From: Valencia hispanica
Taxonomy: Eukaryota > Chordata > Actinopteri > Cyprinodontiformes > Valenciidae
Length of the DNA stretch: 64,000 bases
NCBI GenBank assembly: GCA_963556495.2
Contig: OY747705.1
Location: 37,912,798 to 37,976,797 of the forward strand
Direction: 5' to 3'
Shown piece after piece: positions 33,186 through 44,680 of this stretch (positions are counted from its first letter, which is position 1; the number at the start of each line of letters is the position of its first letter). Made by a program: the position numbers and the translations under genes. The notes beneath the pieces were generated by a model. It had not been told where the DNA came from. It was given only the letters and a program-made list of their open reading frames with translations, and did no database searches.

Positions 33186-35569
33186 ATTAATTTTATATAT
33201 TATAATTTTATGTATATTTTATAATTTAATTTACATATATTAAAAAAAGTACATTTACACACATTTATCCTTTGTGCTGTTAGACTGTAAACTCGTTTTT
33301 TAATCTCTGCTGTCCTTCCTCTCTTCTCACTGACCCACTGTCCCTCCTCCTCTTCCTCTCTGTGTTCTCTTGGTCTCTTTGTTATGGTGGTGGTGGGGGG
33401 CTGTGTGGAGGATGTATATTTCATGCGCAGCTCTGGAGGCTTTTACCATTAATTATAGAGAAACACTAAGCTCTCCATTTGCCGGACAGATGTTATTTTT
33501 TACTTAAGGAGAGAAAGGGGACTGTTCCATAATTCAGAGGTAAATCCCGCTCTGCAAAGAACAAATAAATAAATGAATAAATAAATAAAGCAAAAGCAAA
33601 AACCACAAACATTTGGTACTGTGCAGTTGTTTGCTCAGATGTGTAACACAGCAGCCGAAATACAGATTTTCCTCCACAGCCTTCAGCCTCTAAGTGCCTT
33701 TTGTGTAATAAATATGGAACAGCTGCTCCATGCTTTCATTTTTTATTCAGTCTGCTGAAATATTTTCCCAAATCACACACTTTGTAGTTTCAGAACAATG
33801 GACATGTAAAACCTGCACAGAAACCAACACTCAGAGATTGAACAATCAAACACCCAAAGATGGATTAGTTGGCAGAAATATTTTGGCTTCAAATGAACTT
33901 GACTGACTGCTATTTTTAAACCCACCTCGATCACCTCTTCAGTGTATTTATGAAGCAGAATTATGTGATAATATTGAAAACAGAGTCTGGTTGACCAAAG
34001 TTGTATTTTATTTTATTTTTACATATTTTGTGACATTTTGCATAGTATAAACTGCATCAAAGTTTATTAGAAATATACAAACAGTACAAGGAATTTGACA
34101 TACAATTTAACAGACTCTTTTTATTATATTTATGTCAGATTTATTTGACCAAGAACAAGACATAAAGCAATGTAACATTTGATAATCACAACACCAAACA
34201 AAATCAATGTCAGAAAATTAGGAGACTGATTTAAATATTATCAGGAGCCACAGCATTTCTTCAATAACATCTTCCAAATTTAATCAACAAATATATTTAA
34301 TTGCATTGGAGGGATTTATCTGTAGAATAAAGAAAAAAAGTTTAAGTTTTAACCATTAGTTAGACTTTATAAGTGAATAAGTGATATTTGGAGATAACAA
34401 TACATTTGAAAAGTGACAGGACCTGAAAGTATATTTAAAAAGTATATTTTATTTATAGTACATAAACTGACTGCATGTCGTAGAAACTGGTGTATTACTT
34501 ATGCTACATAAAATCTTTATTCTTTACTTTGATTCATTTAGTACTACATATTTTCTCACTGATCCACTTAACAAAATAATACATATATATATTGCAGGAA
34601 AAAATATTTTCTGTGGAAGCTTTTGACTGTTACAATAAAATTCACAAGCAGCACACTGTTTTAAACCAGCTGACTGTAAATGCTGTATGCAGACTCAAAG
34701 CAGAGTGTGTAACTCTGACTGTTATGTCTAAAAATGCTTTGCATGATGAAATCTAGAAATGTGTGCGTTCAAATTAAAAATGCACCGATTGAGCTTCTCC
34801 TGGGTGAATATGGTTTCCATTTATTTCTGACCCGGCGAATCTGAATTTGACCAGTTCTGATTTATTTTAAATTATTATATGAAGAACTGACATGCTGAAG
34901 GAAGCATATGTCTAACCTGTTTTTGGTTTTTATCAAACTCCCACAAAAGCACATCAAAATTCACTCATTTGATTGATGCATTTATGGACTGAAAATTATG
35001 GAAGTTCTTTGTTTTGATGCATTTATTAATCAAAGATTTAAAACAAACTTGACCTTCAGATACTGTTCAAGGGAAAATGGACTGTTTCTGATTTCTGAGA
35101 GATTGACTGGTGCATCTCTAGTTGAAACTAAAGATATTGGCATCACCTGTCATTATAATTTTTCATAGCCTCTGAGGAGCTTTAAGACCTTGGGATTTTT
35201 TATTTAAAATTTATTTTTCTACCAAAACCATCTTAACAAAATGTTATTTGAGTAAATCTGTACATCCAGTTTTGCTGCACTTTTCCGACAACATCTCTGC
35301 AATTTACTTGCAGAGGGAGGAATGTTTTCATTTATTTAAAGAAGCAGAGAGTGAACTCCATAGCTGTGCTTCTGGAGAAAAAATAGGATCCTGCTGCATG
35401 TCAGCTGGAGATCTGGGATGTTTTGTGTTGAGTGTACGAGTGCGGTGAGGGTTGATTTCAAGCCTTGGAGTTTTCTGGGGTCTTGGGACCACTCAGTCCC
35501 CCTCCCTCCAGCAAACTAAAATCGCACCCCTGGGCCAGTGGATGCCTCCCACCATCCACACCTCCTGCA
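33186..35569. other. Intergenic, AT-rich, no gene seen
   Basis: No exon, RNA gene or repeat end is recognised. A segment around 33420-33540 is less AT-rich and contains an ATTAATTATAG homeobox-type site. Confidence 0.55.
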
Positions 35570-35676
<107 letters not shown>

Positions 35677-36096
35677 AAGAAAAGGGTCACACTTGGCAAA
35701 GGAATCTCATGGTTTTAGAGTTGGATCCCATTAAAAGTGCATGAGTGTGTCTGTCTAGGAATCAAGACAGCTGCTCTGCCGCAGAGCTGATAGCTCTACG
35801 CGCATGTGTGTGTGTTTTATTTATTCATGTATACATTTATTAAAGCTTCTTGTGGCAAGCATCACACACTTTTTGTGCTAGGAGCAGGGGTGAAAGTAGT
35901 TTTAAATTCTTGCCGGTACTATTACCAAAACCTTCATCTCTCTCTCACTTCATGCATTTTAAAATAGCAAATAGTCAAAACCCAAACAAAATCATTTCAA
36001 TATTTTTCTGTAGGCCTAGGGTTAGGGGTTAGTTGACAAGAATTAAAATCAATTGACGATATTGTAAAATGATAAAATGATGGTTTGGTTGATATT

Positions 36097-36448
36097 TACC
36101 TTGGATTATGACCATTTAATTCTGTGGATTTGAAGAAGTTTGACCAAGGATTAAAAAAGTTACCTGGGGGATACATATTCTGGCAGACAGAATTATCGTG
36201 CCTAAAGTAATTTGTATCCCCCGCCTAAAAAGGGCTGTGAGTATCCCATCTTCAAGTGGTTTAATATATTTCTACCTTGGATTATGAACATTTAATTCTG
36301 TGGATTTGAAGAGGTTTGGCCAAGGAATTAAAAAGTTACCTGGGGGATACAGATTCTGGTGGACATAATTATAATCCCTGATATAATTTATACCTTGTAA
36401 TTGTGACAAGGAGGACTTCCAGCCTGAATTATTTCTCTTCACCCACCA
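36097..36448 (+). repeat. Tandem duplication, period 176 bp
   Basis: TACCTTGGATTATGACCATT starts at 36097 and its near copy at 36273. GTTACCTGGGGGATACA also recurs at the same spacing. The second copy has diverged at its right end. Confidence 0.8.
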
Positions 36449-37057
36449 AAGAGAAATATCAAAAACTGTAGGAACATGCAAAAAATAGTCAGCAGAAACA
36501 GGTTGGAAGGCTTTTACATCACTAAAACGTTTTCTATTAAAGTTTGAGAATTTAAATGATGTTCTAGAAGCCATTTGTCTTTTCAACCGCAGCTATTTCC
36601 TAATGTTGTGAATCTGTTCACATATTTGGCAATAAAACCTTCCCGATTCTGATTCTTTTTTACTTTGTTATAGTTATTTATCATGGCACTAAAATAAACA
36701 GCGTTTTTCAGTGTTGAACTCAGGAAGGTGGATTTTTGTTTCTAGCAGACAGAACTTTGGGCGACGTAAAACAATGAAAGAAAATAGTATGTTTAAAGGA
36801 GATTGTGAAAGACTCGTTTACTTGCCGAGAACAATTTATATTTAGTGCAAATTTTATATGAATCGAGTTTACACAGACGTGACCGTTTTCTTATTAAGCC
36901 GACCGAGCGACACCACGTTAGAAAAATAAATCTATTTATTTCTGTGGTAACCAACAAACAGAGCGATGAAGTAAAGACACTTGGTTTTCAATTATTCAAA
37001 GACAAAACATCACTAGTTCAACGTGTTGTTGGTTGTGATTGTGGAGTCAAGTGGAAC

Positions 37058-37844
37058 CAGTGTTGCCAACTGTCTCAGACAGAAAGTAGCTGAAGTTGCC
37101 CCAGAAAGTCGCTAGATGTCACCATATGACGTCATACGCTAATTTGCATAACGATGATGTCATCACGTGATGACGAATGAAACAGAAAGGAGGAAATAAT
37201 TATATTTAGATTAGGATTTTGTCATACAGGGTTAAACAATACATTATTTAAACAGGGGAAACATGCTACATGGAAATGTGACTTTTGTCTTCAAGAAGAG
37301 ACGGTGGAACATGTTATGTTATTTTGCCTGAAGTATAATGTTGAGAAAACTGGTACAAAATTTACAAGATATCAAATTGCAACTGGACATCGAAGACCTT
37401 TTAAACAAAATTTAAAGTTCTGTAAAAACATTTTTTGCTGAGATATCTCAAGAAGACGAAATTAATAGAAAGTAATATAGTTGTTTGTTCTTTACTATTT
37501 TGTAAAAATAAGTAGGGCATATTTAGCATGCATCAAATGTTTATTGCCAACCGCCATTAAATAAGTTTATTGCTTATGGTATCATTTTCAGTGGGGTTTT
37601 TTTTTTGTCATAAGTTTTAAATGTCCTACGTTTTTGAACTCACCATACATTTCGAACGTTCCTTGAATGCACCACAGGCGTGAGATGCCGATGCAGCGTA
37701 GTACCATACAGTCTATGCGTAGTACAGACAAGCTTCTGCCTTAATTCCCGTTGAAAGATCGGTCTTATATACATGCAGATTTATTTTTTACTTTTGAATT
37801 AAGATTAACTACCAAACAACAAAGTCGCAAAGTTGGCAACAGTG
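37058..37844. mobile_element. Nested hAT-type element (787 bp)
   Basis: The ends are CAGTGTTGCCAACT and, on the minus strand, CACTGTTGCCAACTTT. It is flanked by a perfect 8-bp duplication AGTGGAAC (37050-37057 and 37845-37852). It contains a fragment of a LINE protein (37250-37440). Confidence 0.85.
37250..37440 (+). pseudogene. C-terminal scrap of a LINE polyprotein
   Basis: The plus strand reads ATWKCDFCLQEETVEHVMLF then CLKY. This matches the Cys/His knuckle (C-x2-C...EHxxxxC) found after the reverse transcriptase in many LINEs. It ends at a stop near 37441. Confidence 0.6.
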
Positions 37845-38156
37845 AGTGGAACAGCGCTTCCTTCTACGTGCGCGCTCCCGACTCAGGGAGATACAATTTC
37901 TGACCTTTGCACGACACCGGCTTTAGCTCATAAGAAGTTTCTTTTCTGAGCTGTTCTGTATGGTTAAAAAACAAAATAACAATTCAGAAACAATTCGGTA
38001 CTAGTTAAAAGGAATTTTTAAATATACTGGTTCTGAATGAGGACTTTTAGACAAGCAGCCGCTCTCCCATCTTCCTGGTACTGTTTACCACCACAGAATC
38101 TTTTAACGGGACGCAGTACCGGACCGGACCGGCTTACTTTCACCCCTGCCTAGGAG

Positions 38157-38637
38157 TCAATGAAAGCAGAACGTGTATGTGTCCTTTCTGCGCCTCAGGA
38201 ATCCGTGGTCTTCATGCAATCACTACAGGGACCTCTGACCCTGGGGGCAGACATCCTGAAAATGAGAAACTCTGCACTGACCAGAAGTACAGGAAATGAA
38301 CAACAAAAGCAGCACAAAGAAAGTGTTGCTAGATGGAAACTTAAACACTTAATTATCACATTGAATCTCGGATCAGACTCCCCAGACCTATTTGGCAGCA
38401 GGGTTTTTTCATGGGTCATATAAAAAAAGAAAATGAATATAAAAATTGAATATAAAAAAATAAATAAAGAAGTTAGGGAAAGTTTAAAAATGCTAAATAA
38501 ACAAACAAAGACTTGAAAACATCTGGAGGCCCTTTATTTAAAATCTCTCATCGTAGGGTGTCAAGATGAAAAAACATAAGAGGATAAGAAAATTAAGATA
38601 TATTGTTAAATCAAGTATTATGAGGTATTGTTGCAAA

Positions 38638-38641
<4 letters not shown>
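38157..38641. other. Intergenic, no gene seen
   Basis: Mixed sequence between the hAT element and the TA microsatellite. Short open frames on both strands lack any family resemblance. Confidence 0.55.

Positions 38642-38729
<88 letters not shown>
38642..38729. repeat. TA dinucleotide microsatellite
   Basis: About 44 TA units, flanked by AT-rich unique sequence. Confidence 0.98.
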
Positions 38730-38733
<4 letters not shown>

Positions 38734-38978
38734 CTGGAAGTTAGAATAGAAGTGATCAAGTTTGTAAATATTGTGAAAAAATAAACAAGCAAAAAGAAAA
38801 AAAAAAGATATTCTGTATAACCACTTAGTTTTCCATTAAAATCTCTTACATGAGCCTGAAGTCTCTCAGTGACGAGTAAAACGAGAGTAATCAGAAGTTA
38901 AAATGGAAATCTTCTCCTTTGATTTGATCTTCCTGGAAAAGTAAAATACTAACTAAAAAGAAAAATCAGCATACTTAC

Positions 38979-39202
38979 TTTTTAGTAAACCTCGTAGCTT
39001 TGTTGTGCTGACCGGAACAATTGTCCCGCGTCCGTAGCTCCACAGCTGCTGTCGGCAGAGTGGACGTGATGCTCCGCAGAAGTCAGAGCGCTGACTGCGG
39101 CAGGCTGCGGCTCCGTCTGGGGCCAGCAGGCGGCGCTGCTTGCACACGGACCTGCCTGAGCTCCGAGGCCACAGGGGGGCCAGAGACAGGAAACGGCATG
39201 GT
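38979..39202. promoter_or_regulatory. GC/CpG-rich island with opposed splice donors; possible first exon(s)
   Basis: This short CpG-rich block stands out in AT-rich surroundings. On the plus strand an open frame (MLRRSQSADCGRLRLRLGPA, then CLSSEATGGPETGNGMV) from 39069 runs into GCATGGT|GTAAGT at 39203. The frame begins arginine-rich and acid-poor, like a mitochondrial presequence. On the minus strand the block ends in AAAAA|GTAAGTAT at 38978. Either could be a first exon, or the block may be a divergent promoter. I do not recognise the product and found no convincing next exon. Confidence 0.35.
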
Positions 39203-42200
39203 GTAAGTTGCAGTTTTAATGTACGTTTTCAGATGGTTTAATAGCTGGACAAGGAGAATTTCTAATGAAAAGGTCTGTTCTGTTCTGGCCTTATTCCTTC
39301 TTTGTCTCATTCTCTCCCTTCACTGGCTTCTCCTTTTCACATAACAGTGTATAAAAAAGGCAACATATACATATAGATAGCCTACCCATATTTACATAAC
39401 TTTTGGGCAACACCTCCTGCTTGAACTGGTGCCCAAAATAATAATCCATTTAAGTTGCTTTTAAATTAATGGCTTCTTCCTCTCTGAGTGGCTTTTCAGT
39501 CCATGCTGGTCCAGGACTTGTTGTACTCTGGATAAGGACAGTCTTTTACCAGCTTCAGACTATTCTCATCTTGTCCTCTGGAGTTGATGGGTACAAAATC
39601 TTGAAGTAGGTAAATTATGGGTTCGATTCCAACTTTCTTCCCCCATGTCCATTTTCACCTAACTTCAAGTTACCACAAATGTGTCCATAGGTGTGTGAAG
39701 GTCTGTGTGTTTGTGCGTACAGGTGGGGGCCTGTGACTCTAGTGTAAACCACTTTTAACGTGACTTAAAAAGCACAAAACGTTCAGTCTATTTATGATTT
39801 ACATATCAGTTGTGTTTATACTAGCATATCATTGTTGGAACAGATGGAGATGGTTGTTTCAGGCATTTGGAAATTTCATCCAAGGGTGAACCAGACATAT
39901 GGGGGTCCACAATTGTCCTCCTGGTATCTTTGCTGATTTCCTTAAATTTTTTTCCATCATGTCAAACAAGTAAACAGATTGTTTGAGATTTTACCTAAAT
40001 ATGCATCCACAGGTGTACTTCCTATTGACTCAGATGTGATGAATACAAACAGAGATTTAAAAAAGTCATGACATTTTCATTTGGTTACAATTCAGCTTTC
40101 TCAAATAGTAAGAGTATTGTATGTTAATGTTATTATATGTAAACTTCTGAATTTTAAAAAAGTTATAAAAAATTATTTCATGGTTTTCTGCCATTGAACT
40201 AACAAAATAAATGTCTCAAACCTAACTCATAAAAACGTTTTAGTCTGATTTAATGCCTGACAGTGAGAAAAACGAATGCTATGTGTCTTTTTATACATGG
40301 TATGCACGTAAATAAGTAAATGAGAGAGAATTACATCATAAATATATCATTATCATAATGGTGCTTGATTAAAATTGAAAGTTTGTAATAAAAGTAATGT
40401 TAGTGTTTTAAATAACATGTTTTCTCCCGTGTTAAATGATTTAATAGGCCTTCAGCCTAAATCTTAATAGTTGAGTGGTATTTTTCCTTCCATATCAGCA
40501 GGATCAGCCTCTTAGCTACGATAGAGGAGAATGATTTCAAATTCTCTTCTTTGTGGTTAAGATCTGAAAGAGTTTAAACATAGGCTCAGAAAGTCTTGAG
40601 TTTATAGGATTGCCAAAATAGATGAAAATGCCAACAAAAAAGCCTAGTCATATTTACTTCACATGTATAATTTATAAAATATGCAGATATTGTTACTCTT
40701 TTAGTTTACTTGTTTTGATTGTTATGGTGTGTGTGTGTGTTCATTTTGCTGCTAGTTCACTGAATTACCTCTGAGAGACAAATAAATCGTTTTTCTTTTT
40801 TCTTTTATTCATTTTCCCTCTTTCTTTAGTTCCTTACCTTGTCTTATCCTATTCACACTTTTTTTCTCTTATTAAAAACATTTCTAAATTGTATCTTTAT
40901 TATTGTTGTTTGATTCTTTTTTCTTTCCTTTCCTCAGAATCTTTTCTCTACTCACATCTCTCATCATTAAGTGAAGAGTTCTGTTTTCCCTCCTGATTCA
41001 ACATGCCTCTGTCCTCTTCTTCTTCAACCTGGCCACGCTCCAAGGACGGATGGGTTGGTGGGAGGTGGGGGGAGCATCCGGAGCGAGCTCGGTGACGCTG
41101 ACAGCTGTCACTTCGGTTGGTGCTAATGCACACAAGCTAACCTGAAACGAGCAGAGACAGGCCTGAAGCTCTGTGCCGCATCCCCCTCCTTCTGCTCCTT
41201 CTTGGGGAGTGGTACCAGCAGGGTACTTGGAAAGGCCTGGGTGCAGGCTGCTGAGTTGGGACAGATAAGGCAGGGGATATAAGACAGGATCATCAGGGTC
41301 ATGGTGCTGTTAGCAGTGACAGCGGGACTCTGAAACTGATCCGAAGCTAACAAAGAGGCCAATGTCTGTAGCGGAAGAAGAAGGGAAGCCATCGCTTTGC
41401 AGAGTTAATCGCAGGCAAACAAAATATATATACGTTTTTTAGAATATAATTCTAACTGCTCTTACCTAACAGTGTAAAACAATTCCCAAACATAAACATT
41501 TTCAATCAGAAAATCTTTAGTGTAAAATTTGAACAATGTTTTACAACATATGTGAAACTGCTCTTTCTACTGTATGTGAACCTATGTGATAAGTAGTTTT
41601 TTTTTTCTTTCAATTTTGATAAAACCAGAGCTTCAAAGAAAGGCCTCATGTCATGTCATATTTGTTCGCTGGCAATGCTAAAACATGAAATAGGTTGATG
41701 AAGTATTTGGACAGACAATTTGGATCCTCTGCTTCCATAATGTAACTTTTGTCATTTGTCTAAGGCGACATTACGGCATGTTATTGCTCATTGGATAATC
41801 CTTTTTTACAAGTCACCTTTTGACACTGTCTTAATTTTGTCAGTCTGTGAATGTACACGCTTTCTGTGAGTATAATCAGTGATACAGGTAGACAATTTAA
41901 CCTTCCTTTTATACATGTGCCTAACAAATGAAATATTTATTGATAGCTTAATTATCACACCTCTTTAGAAGCCTTGCCAGACTTTAAATAGTTTAACTTG
42001 CCAGATTCTAACTAGTTTTTTAATGAACACAGCTGCTTTTAAATGCTATGAAGAGGCTGTTGCTAATACATGTACAAGTCACAATTCATCTGCAGGTAAG
42101 TTTATTAAAAAACTAAAGAACAACAACATGCAACTAAATAAAATGCTGTATTGTAAAATAAATATAAAACAGAAAAAAGGCAACCCACTTGAGCTCACTA

Positions 42201-43436
42201 TTACGTCACCAATTGGCTTGCCATATTTCCATTTCCTGCTCACCATTTCTTTTCGGCACATTCTTTTTACTGTAGAAAAAAAACAAATGAGTCTTTAAGC
42301 CTCCGCATGCCATAATAATCAGCCATTGGGGCATTTCTTTGGTGCAGAGTGCTTTGATACTGTACTGGGGCAATCAGCTCATTTTCTCTTGGGTTGCTTG
42401 ACAAAAACAACACAAAGAACATGACTGAAAGATTCTATGTCCAATTGATTTGATTTGTGAGTAACATTTCAGGGACAGTGCAGTATGAATACATGCACCA
42501 GCACACCCCTACTAAACATTCATTCAACGGGTAGGTAGCTATTTAAGCATTTATTGGTTTTGTTTAATGTATATTTTTGCTGCTCATAAGTTGATTCTTC
42601 ATAGTTAAGAAAAAACATCAGCTTAAGGTAACTGGACTTGTTTTGTTTTTGTAGACATCTCACTTGTCTTCCAAAATGCTTCTTTGGTTCTAATTATGGG
42701 TTTAGAGGATCAATTTTATAAATTGCAGTGTACAATGACCAGGAGAGCCATTAAAGTCACTGGCTCAACCCACCTTCCTATCTATCGTTTGTGTTGTCAT
42801 TTGTGAAATGGTTCTTAATGTCGCCAACATGCAAGCAGCTTTGGTCACATCTCTAGGGTTAAATGGTTGAACCTCGGGCCACCTCCACTGTTTTTGTTTT
42901 TGATTGCATCTTTCACTCCTCTCTCAAACCATGTGTCTCACCTGCCCAAAAGGTGCACATTATTGTCTTCAAAAATATGCCCTTATCTTGACGAACATCT
43001 GAGTCTGTTACTGCTGTGTTGGGCCACCCGTTATAATTTTAATAACTATAGTAGAGGTGGTTTAACAGTCTACTTTTATTTAACTGGTGTGATGCCGATG
43101 GGCGACTGTCTTCCTTTCCTTTCTGGGGGAAAATGAAACGTTGGTGTATAAGATTTCCACATTAGGGGAAACAAGTCTAGATATGATATAAACTTTGACA
43201 TCTTTACTTGCCTTTTGACTGTTTCAGGCTCTTAATCCACATGTTACGAACTGCCGCTGTTGAGAAAGGAAACACTATGAAACAAGGATGTCGAGGAAAA
43301 AGAGGTGTGAAGAAAGAAAAGAAGGCGAGAGATGGTAAAGTGACAGTTTCGTCTTTAAAAGGACCTTAGCTCATTATATCGGCTCCTGTCTTTTCTTCTG
43401 TTTCTCTCTGGATGTCAGATGGATGCTCACTTTAAC

Positions 43437-43440
<4 letters not shown>
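39203..43440. other. Intergenic or intronic, no confirmed gene
   Basis: Mostly AT-rich. Two exon-like intervals are flanked by good splice sites, 42033-42095 (donor GCAG|GTAAGT) and 43228-43334 (acceptor GTTTCAG, donor GATG|GTAAAG), but they do not join in one open frame. Nothing else is recognised. Confidence 0.5.
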
Positions 43441-43468
<28 letters not shown>

Positions 43469-43642
43469 CATGTGTGTGTGTGTGTGTGGGTGTGTGTGTG
43501 TGTGTGTGTGTGTGTGCATGTGTGTGTTTGTGCTTGTGTGTGTGTGCGCCTGTGTGTGTGCATGTGCGCGTGTGTGTGTGCGTGTGTGTGTTTGTGCATG
43601 TGTGTGTGTATTTGTGTGTGTGTGTGCGTGCGTGCGTGTGCG
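43441..43642. repeat. Imperfect TG microsatellite
   Basis: About 200 bp of TG with CATG, GCGC and TTTG interruptions. The many overlapping open frames of Cys-Val or Thr-His are artefacts of the repeat. Confidence 0.97.
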
Positions 43643-44408
43643 TTCATGGTGCATGCTGATTCAGCTCGTTATCTGAAGCCGCCGTAGACAGAACAAGTTT
43701 AAATCTCAGTGTCGCCGCCAGAGCTCACAGTGCTTAATCTCGTGTTTGCTCTCTGGATCACTCTCTTGGTGTTGTACTGCACAGGTACACACACTCACCA
43801 TGAAGGAGGGCAACCAAGATATCCTTGTGAGAGCGGGGAATGTCACTGATGTCAAAACTTTAGTAACGAGTTTTTGGAGAACCTTTTAAAACCTCAGTTC
43901 AGTGTAATTTCACATGGTCATTGACAGGTTAGCGGTAGACATGAGTTTATGTGGGTGTCCTTAAAATGTGTGGGAGAATGGAAATGAAAGTTTTCCAAAG
44001 GAGTTAGAAATGTAGCAGTTTTTTATTTTTATTTTTTAGACTTTTTGATATTCTACAAAACTAACCTCTGAGTTTCATCTGCAGGCTTCTGGTGAACATT
44101 TAGAAAAAGTTGAATATTGTCAGCTGTACAATCCTTTAAGAAAGAGGCTGAGCGGATTTGTTAAAATACCACCACACATTCACATATTTGCCTTGAGTTT
44201 CTATAGCACATGAATATAGACAGTTGTAGTAAAATACTGTAACTACATAGCCTGGTTATGTATTTGATGCTATAGAATAAACTGTGTGATCATCAGTGAC
44301 TCAAGGGTGCCCTGGATTTATTGGTGAGGTTGAAAGATTACACTGTTACAAAAGCTACACGTTTGCTTCAGAACTTTAACGACTGTTCGTGCCTTTCTCC
44401 CGCGGTCA
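43643..44408. other. Intergenic, no gene seen
   Basis: Unremarkable sequence between a microsatellite and a SINE. No exon or repeat end is recognised. Confidence 0.55.
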
Positions 44409-44680
44409 TTAGGCAAGATGCAGGGTACATCCTGGAGCAACACAGTACAAACAACCATGCCCCCTTACACTCAGACCTAAGGACTATTTAGAGAGACTAA
44501 CTAAACTAACAGCCATGTTTTTGGATCGTGGGAGGAAGCTGGAGTCCCCGGAGAGAACCCACTCATGCATTAGGAGAACATGTAACCTCCATGCAGAAAG
44601 ACCCTAGGCTGGGATTGGGATTCAGGACCTTCTTGCTGCAAGGCACCAGCGCTACCAACTGTGCTACAGCGACAGTAATG
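44409..44680 (-). mobile_element. SINE copy with intact tRNA-like head
   Basis: On the minus strand the head reads GTAGCACAGTTGGTAGCGCT and continues to CTTGCAGCAAGAAGGTCC. The body, with ATGTTTTTGG on the plus strand, matches the copy at 56734. The 3' ATGG tail is missing. Confidence 0.75.

Larger units (their letters stand above)
35885..38148. mobile_element. Large non-autonomous hAT element (2,264 bp) with nested element
   Basis: The ends are CAGGGGTGAAAGTAG (left) and, on the minus strand, CAGGGGTGAAAGTAAG (right). The flanking 8-bp duplications are GCTAGGAG (35877-35884) and CCTAGGAG (38149-38156), one mismatch. It contains a tandem duplication (36097-36448) and another hAT-type insertion (37058-37844). 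No transposase is visible. Confidence 0.82.

Noticed and set aside
43419..43687. Cys-Val-rich frames on both strands
   Set aside because: They come from the imperfect TG repeat.
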